Below are positions 1 to 6,615 of a stretch of DNA of 11,430 nt, piece after piece; the stretch's first letter is position 1, and each line of letters opens with the position of its first letter. Made by a program: the position numbers and the translations under genes. Source of the DNA: Candidatus Methanoperedentaceae archaeon (GTDB lineage Archaea; Halobacteriota; Methanosarcinia; Methanosarcinales; Methanoperedenaceae); assembly GCA_027371625.1 (NCBI GenBank), contig DAHXMQ010000367.1:1-11430 (forward strand). The letters run 5' to 3'. Under the pieces are notes generated by a model. The model saw nothing but the letters and a program-made list of their open reading frames with translations, ran no database searches and was not told the origin of the DNA.

Positions 1-657
1 AACAGCGCCACCAGGTATTTCTTCCCTGGTGAAATCTGAAGGTCTTAATCCTTGCAACATTTCCTGTGTCGTAACAAAAATTGGTGCAACATACGCCCAG
101 CAAGAATAATCTGTACAGCCGCTGGTAATTTGCAAGGGAACATTGAGCTCTTCCAGAACATATTCCAGTATGAGTTGATAAGCCCTTTCCTTTTCAATTT
201 CCTTCTCGATTTCATTCAAATGTTCGCGAGCTTCTTTTGACCCTTTATCGGATGCCTTCTGATACCATATCTTTGCTTTGTCCAAGTCTTTCGTGGTGCC
301 GCGACCTTTCAGATAAATATCCCCCAACTTTACCTCAGCTGCTGGATTTCCCTGCATAGCGGACATCCTCATCCACCTGAATGCCCTTGCAAAGTCTTGA
401 GTCACTCCGTTACCACTTTCATACATAAGCCCCAAATTATATTGAGCCTCTGAGTTCCCCCAACCAGCTGCCTTCCGGTACCATTTAGCGGAATCAGCGT
501 AGTCATTCCTGGCAAAGTAGAGTTGCCCTAGTTTATTCTCCACCATCGCTTTTAACGAGTGCTCATAATCCATCATGGTGGCTGAGCTTTCTTGAGCTGT
601 AGATAGTGTCAATAAAAATAGAAAAAAACCTATAGAAATCTTCGACTGAATAGACAT
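1..657 (-). CDS. Sel1-like repeat secreted protein, C-terminus outside window
   Basis: The reading frame is open from ATG at 657 to the window edge (219 codons, no stop), so the gene is partial at its 3' end. Residues 1-21 form a Sec-type signal peptide: basic start, hydrophobic FFLFLLTL, then STA before Gln22. About residues 40-147 hold three Sel1/TPR-like units with the usual anchors (AKWYRKAA, AQYNLGLMYESGNGV, A-RWMRMSA-QGNPAAEVKLGDIYLKGRG, AKIWYQKASDKG). A charged Glu/Lys helix follows (about 148-160), then an unrecognised domain with two Cys. Sel1 repeats are protein-binding alpha-solenoids, so an envelope scaffold or adaptor role is likely. AGGAGG at 666-671 lies 8 nt before the start. 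The gene is 27 bp downstream of the 397-aa lipoprotein gene, so it probably shares that transcript. The partner and the C-terminal function are unknown. Confidence 0.85.
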   Translation of the reverse strand, partial: MSIQSKISIGFFLFLLTLSTAQESSATMMDYEHSLKAMVENKLGQLYFARNDYADSAKWYRKAAGWGNSEAQYNLGLMYESGNGVTQDFARAFRWMRMSAMQGNPAAEVKLGDIYLKGRGTTKDLDKAKIWYQKASDKGSKEAREHLNEIEKEIEKERAYQLILEYVLEELNVPLQITSGCTDYSCWAYVAPIFVTTQEMLQGLRPSDFTREEIPGGAV

Positions 658-684
658 TTTATTTGCCTCCTAAGTTTGCCGTCG

Positions 685-1878
685 CTAATCCTGTTTAGTA
701 ACCGCTGAAAACCAGGGCAGCGTGTCGAATTCTTTTGACATCAATGTACCTATAGTGCCAGAGCTTCCATTCTCTAACACTGCAAAACAAGATTGTCGTC
801 CACATTTATATCGTCTCAATCTGGTTTCACCTCCAGAAGCCTGCCCATTCATAAGCGCCTCGAACTGCTTATAAAGCGCGGGGACCGAATGGACTAGGGA
901 TTCAATAGTTTTTGGTCGAAATTTTCTTTTTCTAACATTGACAAGCCAGACGTAATTATCAGAATAGGGTAGTCCAGCCGATGTTGTGCCCTGGTAATGA
1001 TAGACTACTCGCCAGATATTCCCCGAAGCTATTTTAGCCTTCCACGCATCGCTGTAAGTCGGGTCATACTGCAACGCTGAATTTTTAAAATCCTCAAACC
1101 ATCCGCCCGTAGTCGTATCCCCTATGGATATGTTTTTCACTAAGTCGATTGCCTGTTCTTTTGCCATCCTCGTTGCAACATTGCCTCGTGATGCCGACGA
1201 TATCCCGTGTATCTCCTTATCATAAGTGCTTTTAGGCATTACCTCGGCAATATACGATTTCGATGTCTTCCTACAGACAACTCCACTGTTATTAACCGTT
1301 GTGCCATAAAATGTTTTTCCATTATTGAATTTATTGGCGCATGAATTTCCCAGAGCATTTAGGCGGTTATCTGTATTACTCGACAGAAAATCAGCCGTTG
1401 CTTGTACATTTTTCAGATACTTTGGATGAGCGATGGTATAAGCTCCGACAAACAGAGCATCTAATGCAAAATTGACTCTCATATTATTAGCTGAAACTAA
1501 ATTTTGAGACGTTATCATGCTGACTTGAAGTATTTTCCCATCTCGCTCAATAACTTCGTATCTCGGGTCGTGGTTGTAAACTACCTTTGTGCTTCCTTCA
1601 AATATCCCACTTTGAATAGGCTCAGATTTTATGAGCGATAGGTTCATTTTGCTGGGACGTGACAGGCGTTGCAATCTTTGCGGGGTTAGTGGTAAAGCTT
1701 CCAGAGATGGCGAGACCTTTGCCGACTGATTCGATACAGAAGCAGGATTAGCAACTTTCTGCTTAGTAGACGGTGATTTGTTGCAACCTAAGATTCCAAT
1801 AACCAAGACGAAAAAAAAGAGCGTAAAATTGCCCCAATTTATTCCTCTGCTGGTCCGTTTTATGATTTGCTTTTCCAT
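685..1878 (-). CDS. Putative lipoprotein of unknown family (397 aa)
   Basis: Residues 1-32 look like a lipoprotein signal: a rather long basic N-region (KRTSRGINW), a hydrophobic core FFFVLVIGILG, and lipidation Cys32 in an I-L-G-C lipobox. Asn at +2 is compatible with an outer-membrane destination under the E. coli rule. A Ser/Pro/Lys-rich linker (about 33-75) precedes a probably globular domain (about 85-397). That domain has four further cysteines (180, 202, 359, 364), which could form disulfides in the periplasm. I recognise no family and no catalytic motif. A GGAGGG ribosome binding site lies upstream of ATG 1878. The gene sits 110 bp after the 219-aa lipoprotein gene and 27 bp before the Sel1 gene. 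The 110-bp gap shows no convincing terminator, so co-transcription is plausible. It is certainly a gene on length, SD and signal; its function is unknown. Confidence 0.85.
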   Translation of the reverse strand: MEKQIIKRTSRGINWGNFTLFFFVLVIGILGCNKSPSTKQKVANPASVSNQSAKVSPSLEALPLTPQRLQRLSRPSKMNLSLIKSEPIQSGIFEGSTKVVYNHDPRYEVIERDGKILQVSMITSQNLVSANNMRVNFALDALFVGAYTIAHPKYLKNVQATADFLSSNTDNRLNALGNSCANKFNNGKTFYGTTVNNSGVVCRKTSKSYIAEVMPKSTYDKEIHGISSASRGNVATRMAKEQAIDLVKNISIGDTTTGGWFEDFKNSALQYDPTYSDAWKAKIASGNIWRVVYHYQGTTSAGLPYSDNYVWLVNVRKRKFRPKTIESLVHSVPALYKQFEALMNGQASGGETRLRRYKCGRQSCFAVLENGSSGTIGTLMSKEFDTLPWFSAVTKQD

Positions 1879-1988
1879 AATGTCTTACCCTCCGCTCGCC
1901 GCTTAACTATCCGCCAATATCGCCTGGCAACTTGAACTCATCGCCGCCGAAACAGACGACATCTCTCTTCGAATTATGAGTGCCTAAA

Positions 1989-2648
1989 CTACTCAATCTT
2001 TAGAATATGAACTTGCCCATCCGCGCCCATCGCGGCGACAATCGTGTGTACCTGATTACTCTGCCCTTTAAGGAACTGCATATACTCATTTTCATCGGCA
2101 TCCTCATAGGATACCCCAAGCGAGTGAGCATTGCAGTCAGGGGCATACATTAGCGATCCATCCGTGTTGCCGCCAGTATACAGACAAGCCGTCAAACGAT
2201 ATCTCTTCCCCACTGGAAGACCTATCTTGGCTTTCGCGAAGAAATCCATATAATCAATAGGCTCTCCACGCTCCTCGATTTCCTTCTCTTTTTTCTCTTT
2301 GGCGATAGCCGCTTCCCTGGCTTTTTTCTTGGCTTCAATAGCTTGTTGTTTTTGCGCTATTGCTAGGGATTTTTTGCTTTGGGAGACTAGAGGATCATTG
2401 GGATAATCCTTAATGACTTTATTGAACTCATCTATTGCATTGGGGAAATCGCCCGCAGTTAGCGCCTTCTGACCTTGTTGGAAATGATACTGGGCGGTTT
2501 CCTTAAGCTTTGCAATCTGTTGTTTGAGGGTATCTACCTGAGAGTTAAGAGAAGCATTTTTATCTTGCAACTCCTGAATTTTCTTGCCTTGACATGAAGC
2601 GAAGAAAATAACGACCAACGGTAAGACGGCGACGATTAATCTTTTCAT
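1989..2648 (-). CDS. Coiled-coil/TPR lipoprotein (219 aa)
   Basis: The signal peptide ends in a lipobox-like F-A-S-C, with Cys19 the predicted lipidation site and Gln at +2. Residues 22-52 are a heptad-rich coiled coil (IQELQDK, LNSQVDTLKQQIAKLKE). About 53-95 form a TPR-like helical pair (YHFQQGQKALTAGDFPNAI, EFNKVIKDYPNDP), of the type seen in BamD/CpoB-like envelope lipoproteins. About 96-128 are a Lys/Ala/Glu single helix. About 129-219 form a small C-terminal domain with two Cys (155, 172) that I cannot assign. An AAGGAG site precedes the start, and the ATG overlaps the TGA of the 77-aa membrane protein gene (ATGA), implying translational coupling. It probably acts as a membrane-tethered, periplasm-facing scaffold; the binding partner is unknown. 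Confidence 0.88.
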   Translation of the reverse strand: MKRLIVAVLPLVVIFFASCQGKKIQELQDKNASLNSQVDTLKQQIAKLKETAQYHFQQGQKALTAGDFPNAIDEFNKVIKDYPNDPLVSQSKKSLAIAQKQQAIEAKKKAREAAIAKEKKEKEIEERGEPIDYMDFFAKAKIGLPVGKRYRLTACLYTGGNTDGSLMYAPDCNAHSLGVSYEDADENEYMQFLKGQSNQVHTIVAAMGADGQVHILKIE

Positions 2649-2878
2649 TTTTTTATTTCTCCTTTTTCTTCGGGTAGAGATACTCTGTTTGCACTTGAAG
2701 CGTTTTTCTTCTCGAGTCTTTCAATCGCTCCAATAATAGCCGCGCCACTCATTAAAACTGCCGCCACAACAAAATACATTCCGGCCGCAATCTGCTGAAA
2801 GACAGTGGTCGCCATTAGGTTTGACAGAAGACCACCAAGAAAACAAAGCACCGCTAGGATGTATAGAACAATTTTCAT
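2645..2878 (-). CDS. Small two-helix membrane protein (77 aa)
   Basis: Two hydrophobic stretches, about residues 3-23 and 27-52, are separated by a short turn and should form a transmembrane hairpin. A charged tail follows (IERLEKKN to the Lys-rich C-terminus), most likely cytoplasmic with both ends inside. GAGGAGGG stands just before ATG 2878. The gene lies 69 bp after the caspase gene, and its TGA overlaps the ATG of the TPR lipoprotein gene by 4 nt. The tight coupling suggests that these two proteins work together, for example as a membrane anchor plus periplasmic partner. No family is recognised; it is not evidently a toxin or holin. Confidence 0.8.
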   Translation of the reverse strand: MKIVLYILAVLCFLGGLLSNLMATTVFQQIAAGMYFVVAAVLMSGAAIIGAIERLEKKNASSANRVSLPEEKGEIKK

Positions 2879-2947
2879 ACTCCCTCCTCGTTATATTTCT
2901 TCCGTCTACCAGAATCTAAAATCCGGTCCCTGGCATCTTCTCTGTAC

Positions 2948-5362
2948 TCACTTGAGTTTAATCCACACTTCATTTTTATCTCTGTTCTCAGGATAAAGCG
3001 TTGGGGTCTGATTGACATTATCCAAACGCGCTTGCCGCTGAACTTTGGGCTCGACATACTTAAAAAGACTCTGGGTCGTTACAATGCCGTCTTTTTGCAT
3101 GGCGGAGCCGTGGAGACCCTTAAGCAGGAAATAAGTTAAAAGCCCATGCCCGCCGTCGGGATATGCGGTCGAAATTTCATTGGATTTAGTGGCGGCTAGA
3201 ATCAACGTGTTTTTTCCCACATCGGAATAACCGGTCATAACACTAACCAAGGGTCGCGCTCCTTTAGCGATAACAGACCTTCCTCCCGAGCCAGAAAAGC
3301 AGGCATCTAAAACGACAGTCACATCTTTACTGGGAAGCATGGCGAGTTTACGGTAAAGCTTTGTAGAAGGTATCGCGGTCTCTTTAAGGTAGGATGGTTC
3401 CCCGTCGTAGGGTACGATATAGGCTTGTCCGCTAGGGTCGGGAGCGCCGTGCCCCGCGTAATAGACAAAGATTTTGCTTTTCTTCGTCGCGCGGTTGCTC
3501 AACCATTGAAGAGACGCTTCCAATTTCCCCTTGGTGGCGTCCTGGTCTTGTACTAATTTCACGTTGTCAGAATCAAAACCCATAGACTCGGTTAAGTATT
3601 TAAACATGGTCTGAGAATCCCGGTCGGCGAATTCAACGTCGGGAACGCTTTGGTATTTTTCGATGCCGATAACCAAGGCATAAGCATGAGGGTCGATTTT
3701 AACCATGGATTTGGGAGGAGTGTCCACGTTTTCAACCTCTTTTTTAGGCGCCTCAAAATACTGGACGTGGATTTCATTATCCCGGGCTGATAGAACTGGG
3801 GTCGCATTCGCCAGGTTAACGCTCGCCAAGGAATACTGGAGGGCATTGCCGTTTGCCGGGCGAGCTTGATAAATCTGTCCTAACACCTTGAAATCCGCCG
3901 AGACCACTTCCATTTGTCCGTTTTTATATTGGAACACGACTTTTGGGGATGCCGCTTTAAGCTCACCATCGACATCAGGAGCTTGTTCATTAGGGACGGG
4001 GTGGATAAGAGCAAATTTTTGGTTAAAGCCTTTTGCATATTGGCTCTGGGAAACGACTTCCACGTAAAATCGCTGACTGTCAGGATTGTATTTGACTTGA
4101 CTGATTTTAGGAACGCCCAAGATAGCGTTAAGCGCGTTTTGAACGGTTAGATTCCTGTCGTAAGGCGAAACGCGGTAGTTTCTTACTCGGCGGTTATAAT
4201 CATCCACCGCCGCCTTGTACGCTATTTTGGCGGCAGAAACGCGCCGCTCAAATTGTATTTTGCTCTCATATTCCCCCTGGACCAAATCTCCCGGCGGTTG
4301 GGGCTTATCGCCTATTGCCTGATGGAAATTTATTTGAGCCGTTGCTGAGACTAATTTGGCGAGATTATCCCAGGCTGAGGAAGATTGAGAAATTACTTCA
4401 TAGCTGGAATCAAGGGAAGCAGATTCGGCGAGCTTAGGCGTCCATAAAATCTTTCCGGCGGCGAGTTTTTTGTGTTCCTTTTCCAGCTTTTTCTTTGCCG
4501 CTAACGCCTTCGCAATCTTTTCCGCTTTTTCGGATAGGACTTTGATGCGTTTTTCTTCCTCTGCGGACAAAATCTGAGAAATCTTCGTTTTTGGGCAGAA
4601 AGATTTAAACAGAGCGTCCCGGCAAACTACATCCTCGGCTGTCTGCGCGATATTATTTTTATAGAGAGGGTCCGCGCCCTGTTTCAGCAGGTATTTCACG
4701 ATATCGAGATGTCCGCCAGCGGATGCAGCGTAAAGGGGAGTTTTGTCAAATAATCCCACAGGTCCAATTTCCGCGCAATGGTTGACCAAATATTTCACGA
4801 CCTTCAAATATCCGTTTTTAGAGGCGGCGTAAATAGGAGTGATTCCGTCGCTAGTGTAGCCGTTGACATCCGCGCCTTCCGCAATGAGAGCCTGAACTAC
4901 CGCTAAATTCCCATCCTTGGACGCTTGAATGAGGCGAGCGCTATTCCCACCAGATGTCGCTTGAGGGTAAGAAGAACACTTTCTTTCTGCGGGAGGGTCT
5001 TGCGCGACCGTTGTTTTCTCTTTAGGTTTAACTTGGGGTGAGACTTTTTCTGATTGGATTCTGGTATCAATGAGTGTCAGTTCTTTGCGGAGTTTTTTTA
5101 TTTTAGCTTCCCGTGATAGTTGCTCGTGTTTGTAATGGCTAGAGCGTATTACATCGTAGGATAATGTGAGGGGAAGGAGCGCAAAATCAATAGCGGTTAT
5201 AGCGGCAATTCCAGCAATAACTACGACACCTAAAAGAAACTGCTCTCCTCCGTCACTAGTATCAGCGGCAGCTCTAACAGGGCAAGACACAGCCATCGCG
5301 GCGGCAAGAAAATATACGGGTATGGATTTTTTTATCTGTCTAATTCCAAAGAGTTGCCGCAT
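2948..5362 (-). CDS. Exported ankyrin-repeat caspase-family (C14) peptidase
   Basis: The protein has 804 aa from the preferred ATG. Residues about 10-33 look like a signal peptide (KKSIPVYFLAAAMAVS then RAAA), and 42-66 form a second hydrophobic segment that could anchor it. About 141-250 carry three ankyrin repeats (RLIQASKDGNLAVVQALIAE, TPIYAASKNGYLKVVKYLV, TPLYAASAGGHLDIVKYLL). A Lys/Glu/Ala coiled coil lies at about 268-303. At 363-390 is a G-E-[YF]-E-S-K--F--R motif common in uncharacterised envelope proteins. The caspase p20-like domain covers about 558-790: YALVIGIEKY opening, YYAGHG with catalytic His638, and DACFSG with catalytic Cys688. Both dyad residues are present, so it should be active. 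Known prokaryotic caspases include orthocaspases/metacaspases that cleave after basic residues; the substrate here is unknown. ATG 5393-5395 lies upstream in frame but lacks an SD and would overlap the preceding gene. Confidence 0.93.
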   Translation of the reverse strand: MRQLFGIRQIKKSIPVYFLAAAMAVSCPVRAAADTSDGGEQFLLGVVVIAGIAAITAIDFALLPLTLSYDVIRSSHYKHEQLSREAKIKKLRKELTLIDTRIQSEKVSPQVKPKEKTTVAQDPPAERKCSSYPQATSGGNSARLIQASKDGNLAVVQALIAEGADVNGYTSDGITPIYAASKNGYLKVVKYLVNHCAEIGPVGLFDKTPLYAASAGGHLDIVKYLLKQGADPLYKNNIAQTAEDVVCRDALFKSFCPKTKISQILSAEEEKRIKVLSEKAEKIAKALAAKKKLEKEHKKLAAGKILWTPKLAESASLDSSYEVISQSSSAWDNLAKLVSATAQINFHQAIGDKPQPPGDLVQGEYESKIQFERRVSAAKIAYKAAVDDYNRRVRNYRVSPYDRNLTVQNALNAILGVPKISQVKYNPDSQRFYVEVVSQSQYAKGFNQKFALIHPVPNEQAPDVDGELKAASPKVVFQYKNGQMEVVSADFKVLGQIYQARPANGNALQYSLASVNLANATPVLSARDNEIHVQYFEAPKKEVENVDTPPKSMVKIDPHAYALVIGIEKYQSVPDVEFADRDSQTMFKYLTESMGFDSDNVKLVQDQDATKGKLEASLQWLSNRATKKSKIFVYYAGHGAPDPSGQAYIVPYDGEPSYLKETAIPSTKLYRKLAMLPSKDVTVVLDACFSGSGGRSVIAKGARPLVSVMTGYSDVGKNTLILAATKSNEISTAYPDGGHGLLTYFLLKGLHGSAMQKDGIVTTQSLFKYVEPKVQRQARLDNVNQTPTLYPENRDKNEVWIKLK

Positions 5363-5370
5363 CGCAGTCT

Positions 5371-5375
5371 CTCCT
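5371..5375 (-). promoter_or_regulatory. Ribosome binding site fixing the caspase gene start
   Basis: The minus strand reads AGGAG inside a purine tract (AGAGGAGAG), 8 nt before ATG 5362. The in-frame ATG at 5393-5395 has no such site. Using 5362 also puts the signal peptide close to the N-terminus and removes the overlap with the 90-aa lipoprotein gene, leaving a 20-bp gap. Confidence 0.7.
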
Positions 5376-5382
5376 CTCCCGG

Positions 5383-5655
5383 TTATCGGGAACATGTGCT
5401 AACGCTTGTGCTAGAACTCGTGTCAATCATGTGCCATAAAGGAAAAAATATCCACGTGGGAGGGCATTCTTCGGGCTTATTAGATTCTAATGCCGCTAAT
5501 CTTTGTGCAATCACTCCCCGACGCGCTTCTAACGCAGAGATGTTGTCGTGTTGACTCGTAGATGCCGAGGGTTCAGTCTTGCACCCCGAAAATCCAACGC
5601 AGAAAGCTAATACCGATAGAGAAAACCACGCCATTAGAGCGCCCGTCTTTCTCAT
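5383..5655 (-). CDS. Small lipoprotein of unknown function (90 aa)
   Basis: A hydrophobic signal (AWFSLSVLAFCVGFSG) ends at Cys25 in an F-S-G-C lipobox-like motif, with Lys at +2. The mature chain is only about 66 residues. It has a Ser/Thr-rich linker, a short amphipathic helix (about 40-58, ISALEARRGVIAQRLAALES), and a tail with an aromatic patch (PTWIFFPLWHM) and several Ser/Thr. AGGAGGG sits 5 nt before ATG 5655. The stop lies 9 bp from the PorV-family gene on one side and 20 bp from the caspase gene on the other, so it is embedded in the operon. No family is recognised. Its size and position suggest a small envelope adaptor, possibly for the caspase; that is inference. Confidence 0.75.
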   Translation of the reverse strand: MRKTGALMAWFSLSVLAFCVGFSGCKTEPSASTSQHDNISALEARRGVIAQRLAALESNKPEECPPTWIFFPLWHMIDTSSSTSVSTCSR

Positions 5656-5664
5656 AAATCCCTC

Positions 5665-6615
5665 CTAAAATCCATAGGTCAAGGAAATCCTCTGCGCCGA
5701 ACCGAGAGCGCTGTAAGGAACAAAGGCGTAATCGGTGTCCAAACCTTTATATCCCACGCCAAAACCAACCGAGGGTCCTGCAAAGCCAGCGACATTGGTG
5801 TAAGTTTGCGAATTAAAACCGCCTCTGAGCGAAAACCGCCACCACCCGTCGCTGACCAGCAAATATTCCGTCCCTAGGTTTACATAAGGGCTGTCACCTT
5901 TAGGAAGACCGATATCCATCGTCGCAAGCCAGCTGGAAGTAATACGATAAGACCCGCCGATAGTTAGGGCTAAAGGCAAAGGCTCCGGGATTTGTTCATA
6001 CTTTAATGTCCCACCCAGGTTTTGAACGTCAAAGGCGAGTCTTAAGCGGTCGTCAAGATAAGCGGGGGATAAAAGCCCGAAATCCATGGCTTCCGTTTCT
6101 GCCGTGCTCAGAAGTTGGGATTGTATGAGTTTTCCCGACAGACCCAATGAAAAGCCGTTTAAGGGTCCAAAGCCCGTGTCGGCGAACTGATAAGCGTATC
6201 CAAGCGTAAACGCCATGTCATAGGGCGAGACGGAGCCGATATTGTTAAACGAAGCGTCGGTTTCTTGAATAGTTCCCAAAGACAGGCGTTCAATACTCGC
6301 TCCGAAGGCTCCGTATTTGCCGAGATTATCCACATAAGAGCCGTAATCAAGAGAAGTGTTGGCGATATAAGCCATGTGCATGACGGTGGCGGACTGATGG
6401 GGAACTTGCGTCATGGCGGCGGGATTCCAGTAAAGGGCGGTTGCGTCATCGGCTGCGGCGCTATAAGCCCCGCCCATGGCGATGGCGCGGGCTCCAACGC
6501 CGATGTTTAAGAAATCTCCGGCGGTCGTCCCAATGGCGGAAGAGCTAAAACTTTGCGCGCGCGAAATCACGGGCAAGGCTAAAAATAGAATCAAGACATC
6601 GATGAGGGTTTTCAT
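5665..6615 (-). CDS. PorV/PorQ-family outer-membrane beta-barrel protein
   Basis: Residues 1-20 are a signal peptide ending SRA before Gln21. Residues 32-66 carry the family signature (AGDFLNIGVGARAIAMGGAY, then ADDATALYWNPAAM), close to FadL-like porins and to PorV/PorQ of type IX secretion. The rest is alternating amphipathic strands rich in Gly and aromatics, and the chain ends in a strand finishing YGF, typical for outer-membrane insertion. The 316-aa length fits the family. In Bacteroidota, PorV binds the C-terminal signal of secreted cargo and carries it to the attachment complex. The start overlaps the stop of the NHL/CTD protein gene (ATGA), so the two are probably coupled and the NHL protein is the natural cargo candidate. 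Whether a full type IX system exists cannot be seen here. Confidence 0.88.
   Translation of the reverse strand: MKTLIDVLILFLALPVISRAQSFSSSAIGTTAGDFLNIGVGARAIAMGGAYSAAADDATALYWNPAAMTQVPHQSATVMHMAYIANTSLDYGSYVDNLGKYGAFGASIERLSLGTIQETDASFNNIGSVSPYDMAFTLGYAYQFADTGFGPLNGFSLGLSGKLIQSQLLSTAETEAMDFGLLSPAYLDDRLRLAFDVQNLGGTLKYEQIPEPLPLALTIGGSYRITSSWLATMDIGLPKGDSPYVNLGTEYLLVSDGWWRFSLRGGFNSQTYTNVAGFAGPSVGFGVGYKGLDTDYAFVPYSALGSAQRISLTYGF

Noticed and set aside
1879-1988. Small peptide gene or terminator in the 110-bp gap
   Set aside because: A 12-19 codon minus-strand frame exists but lacks a good ribosome site; the only hairpin (GCCA/TGGC) is weak and has no T-run.
2875-3057. 60-aa minus-strand frame between the caspase and 77-aa genes
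   Set aside because: It overlaps the end of the caspase gene in another frame, starts without a ribosome site and has no recognisable features.
5363-5395. Longer caspase protein starting at ATG 5395
   Set aside because: No Shine-Dalgarno upstream, it overlaps the previous gene, and the extra 11 residues displace the signal peptide from the N-terminus.
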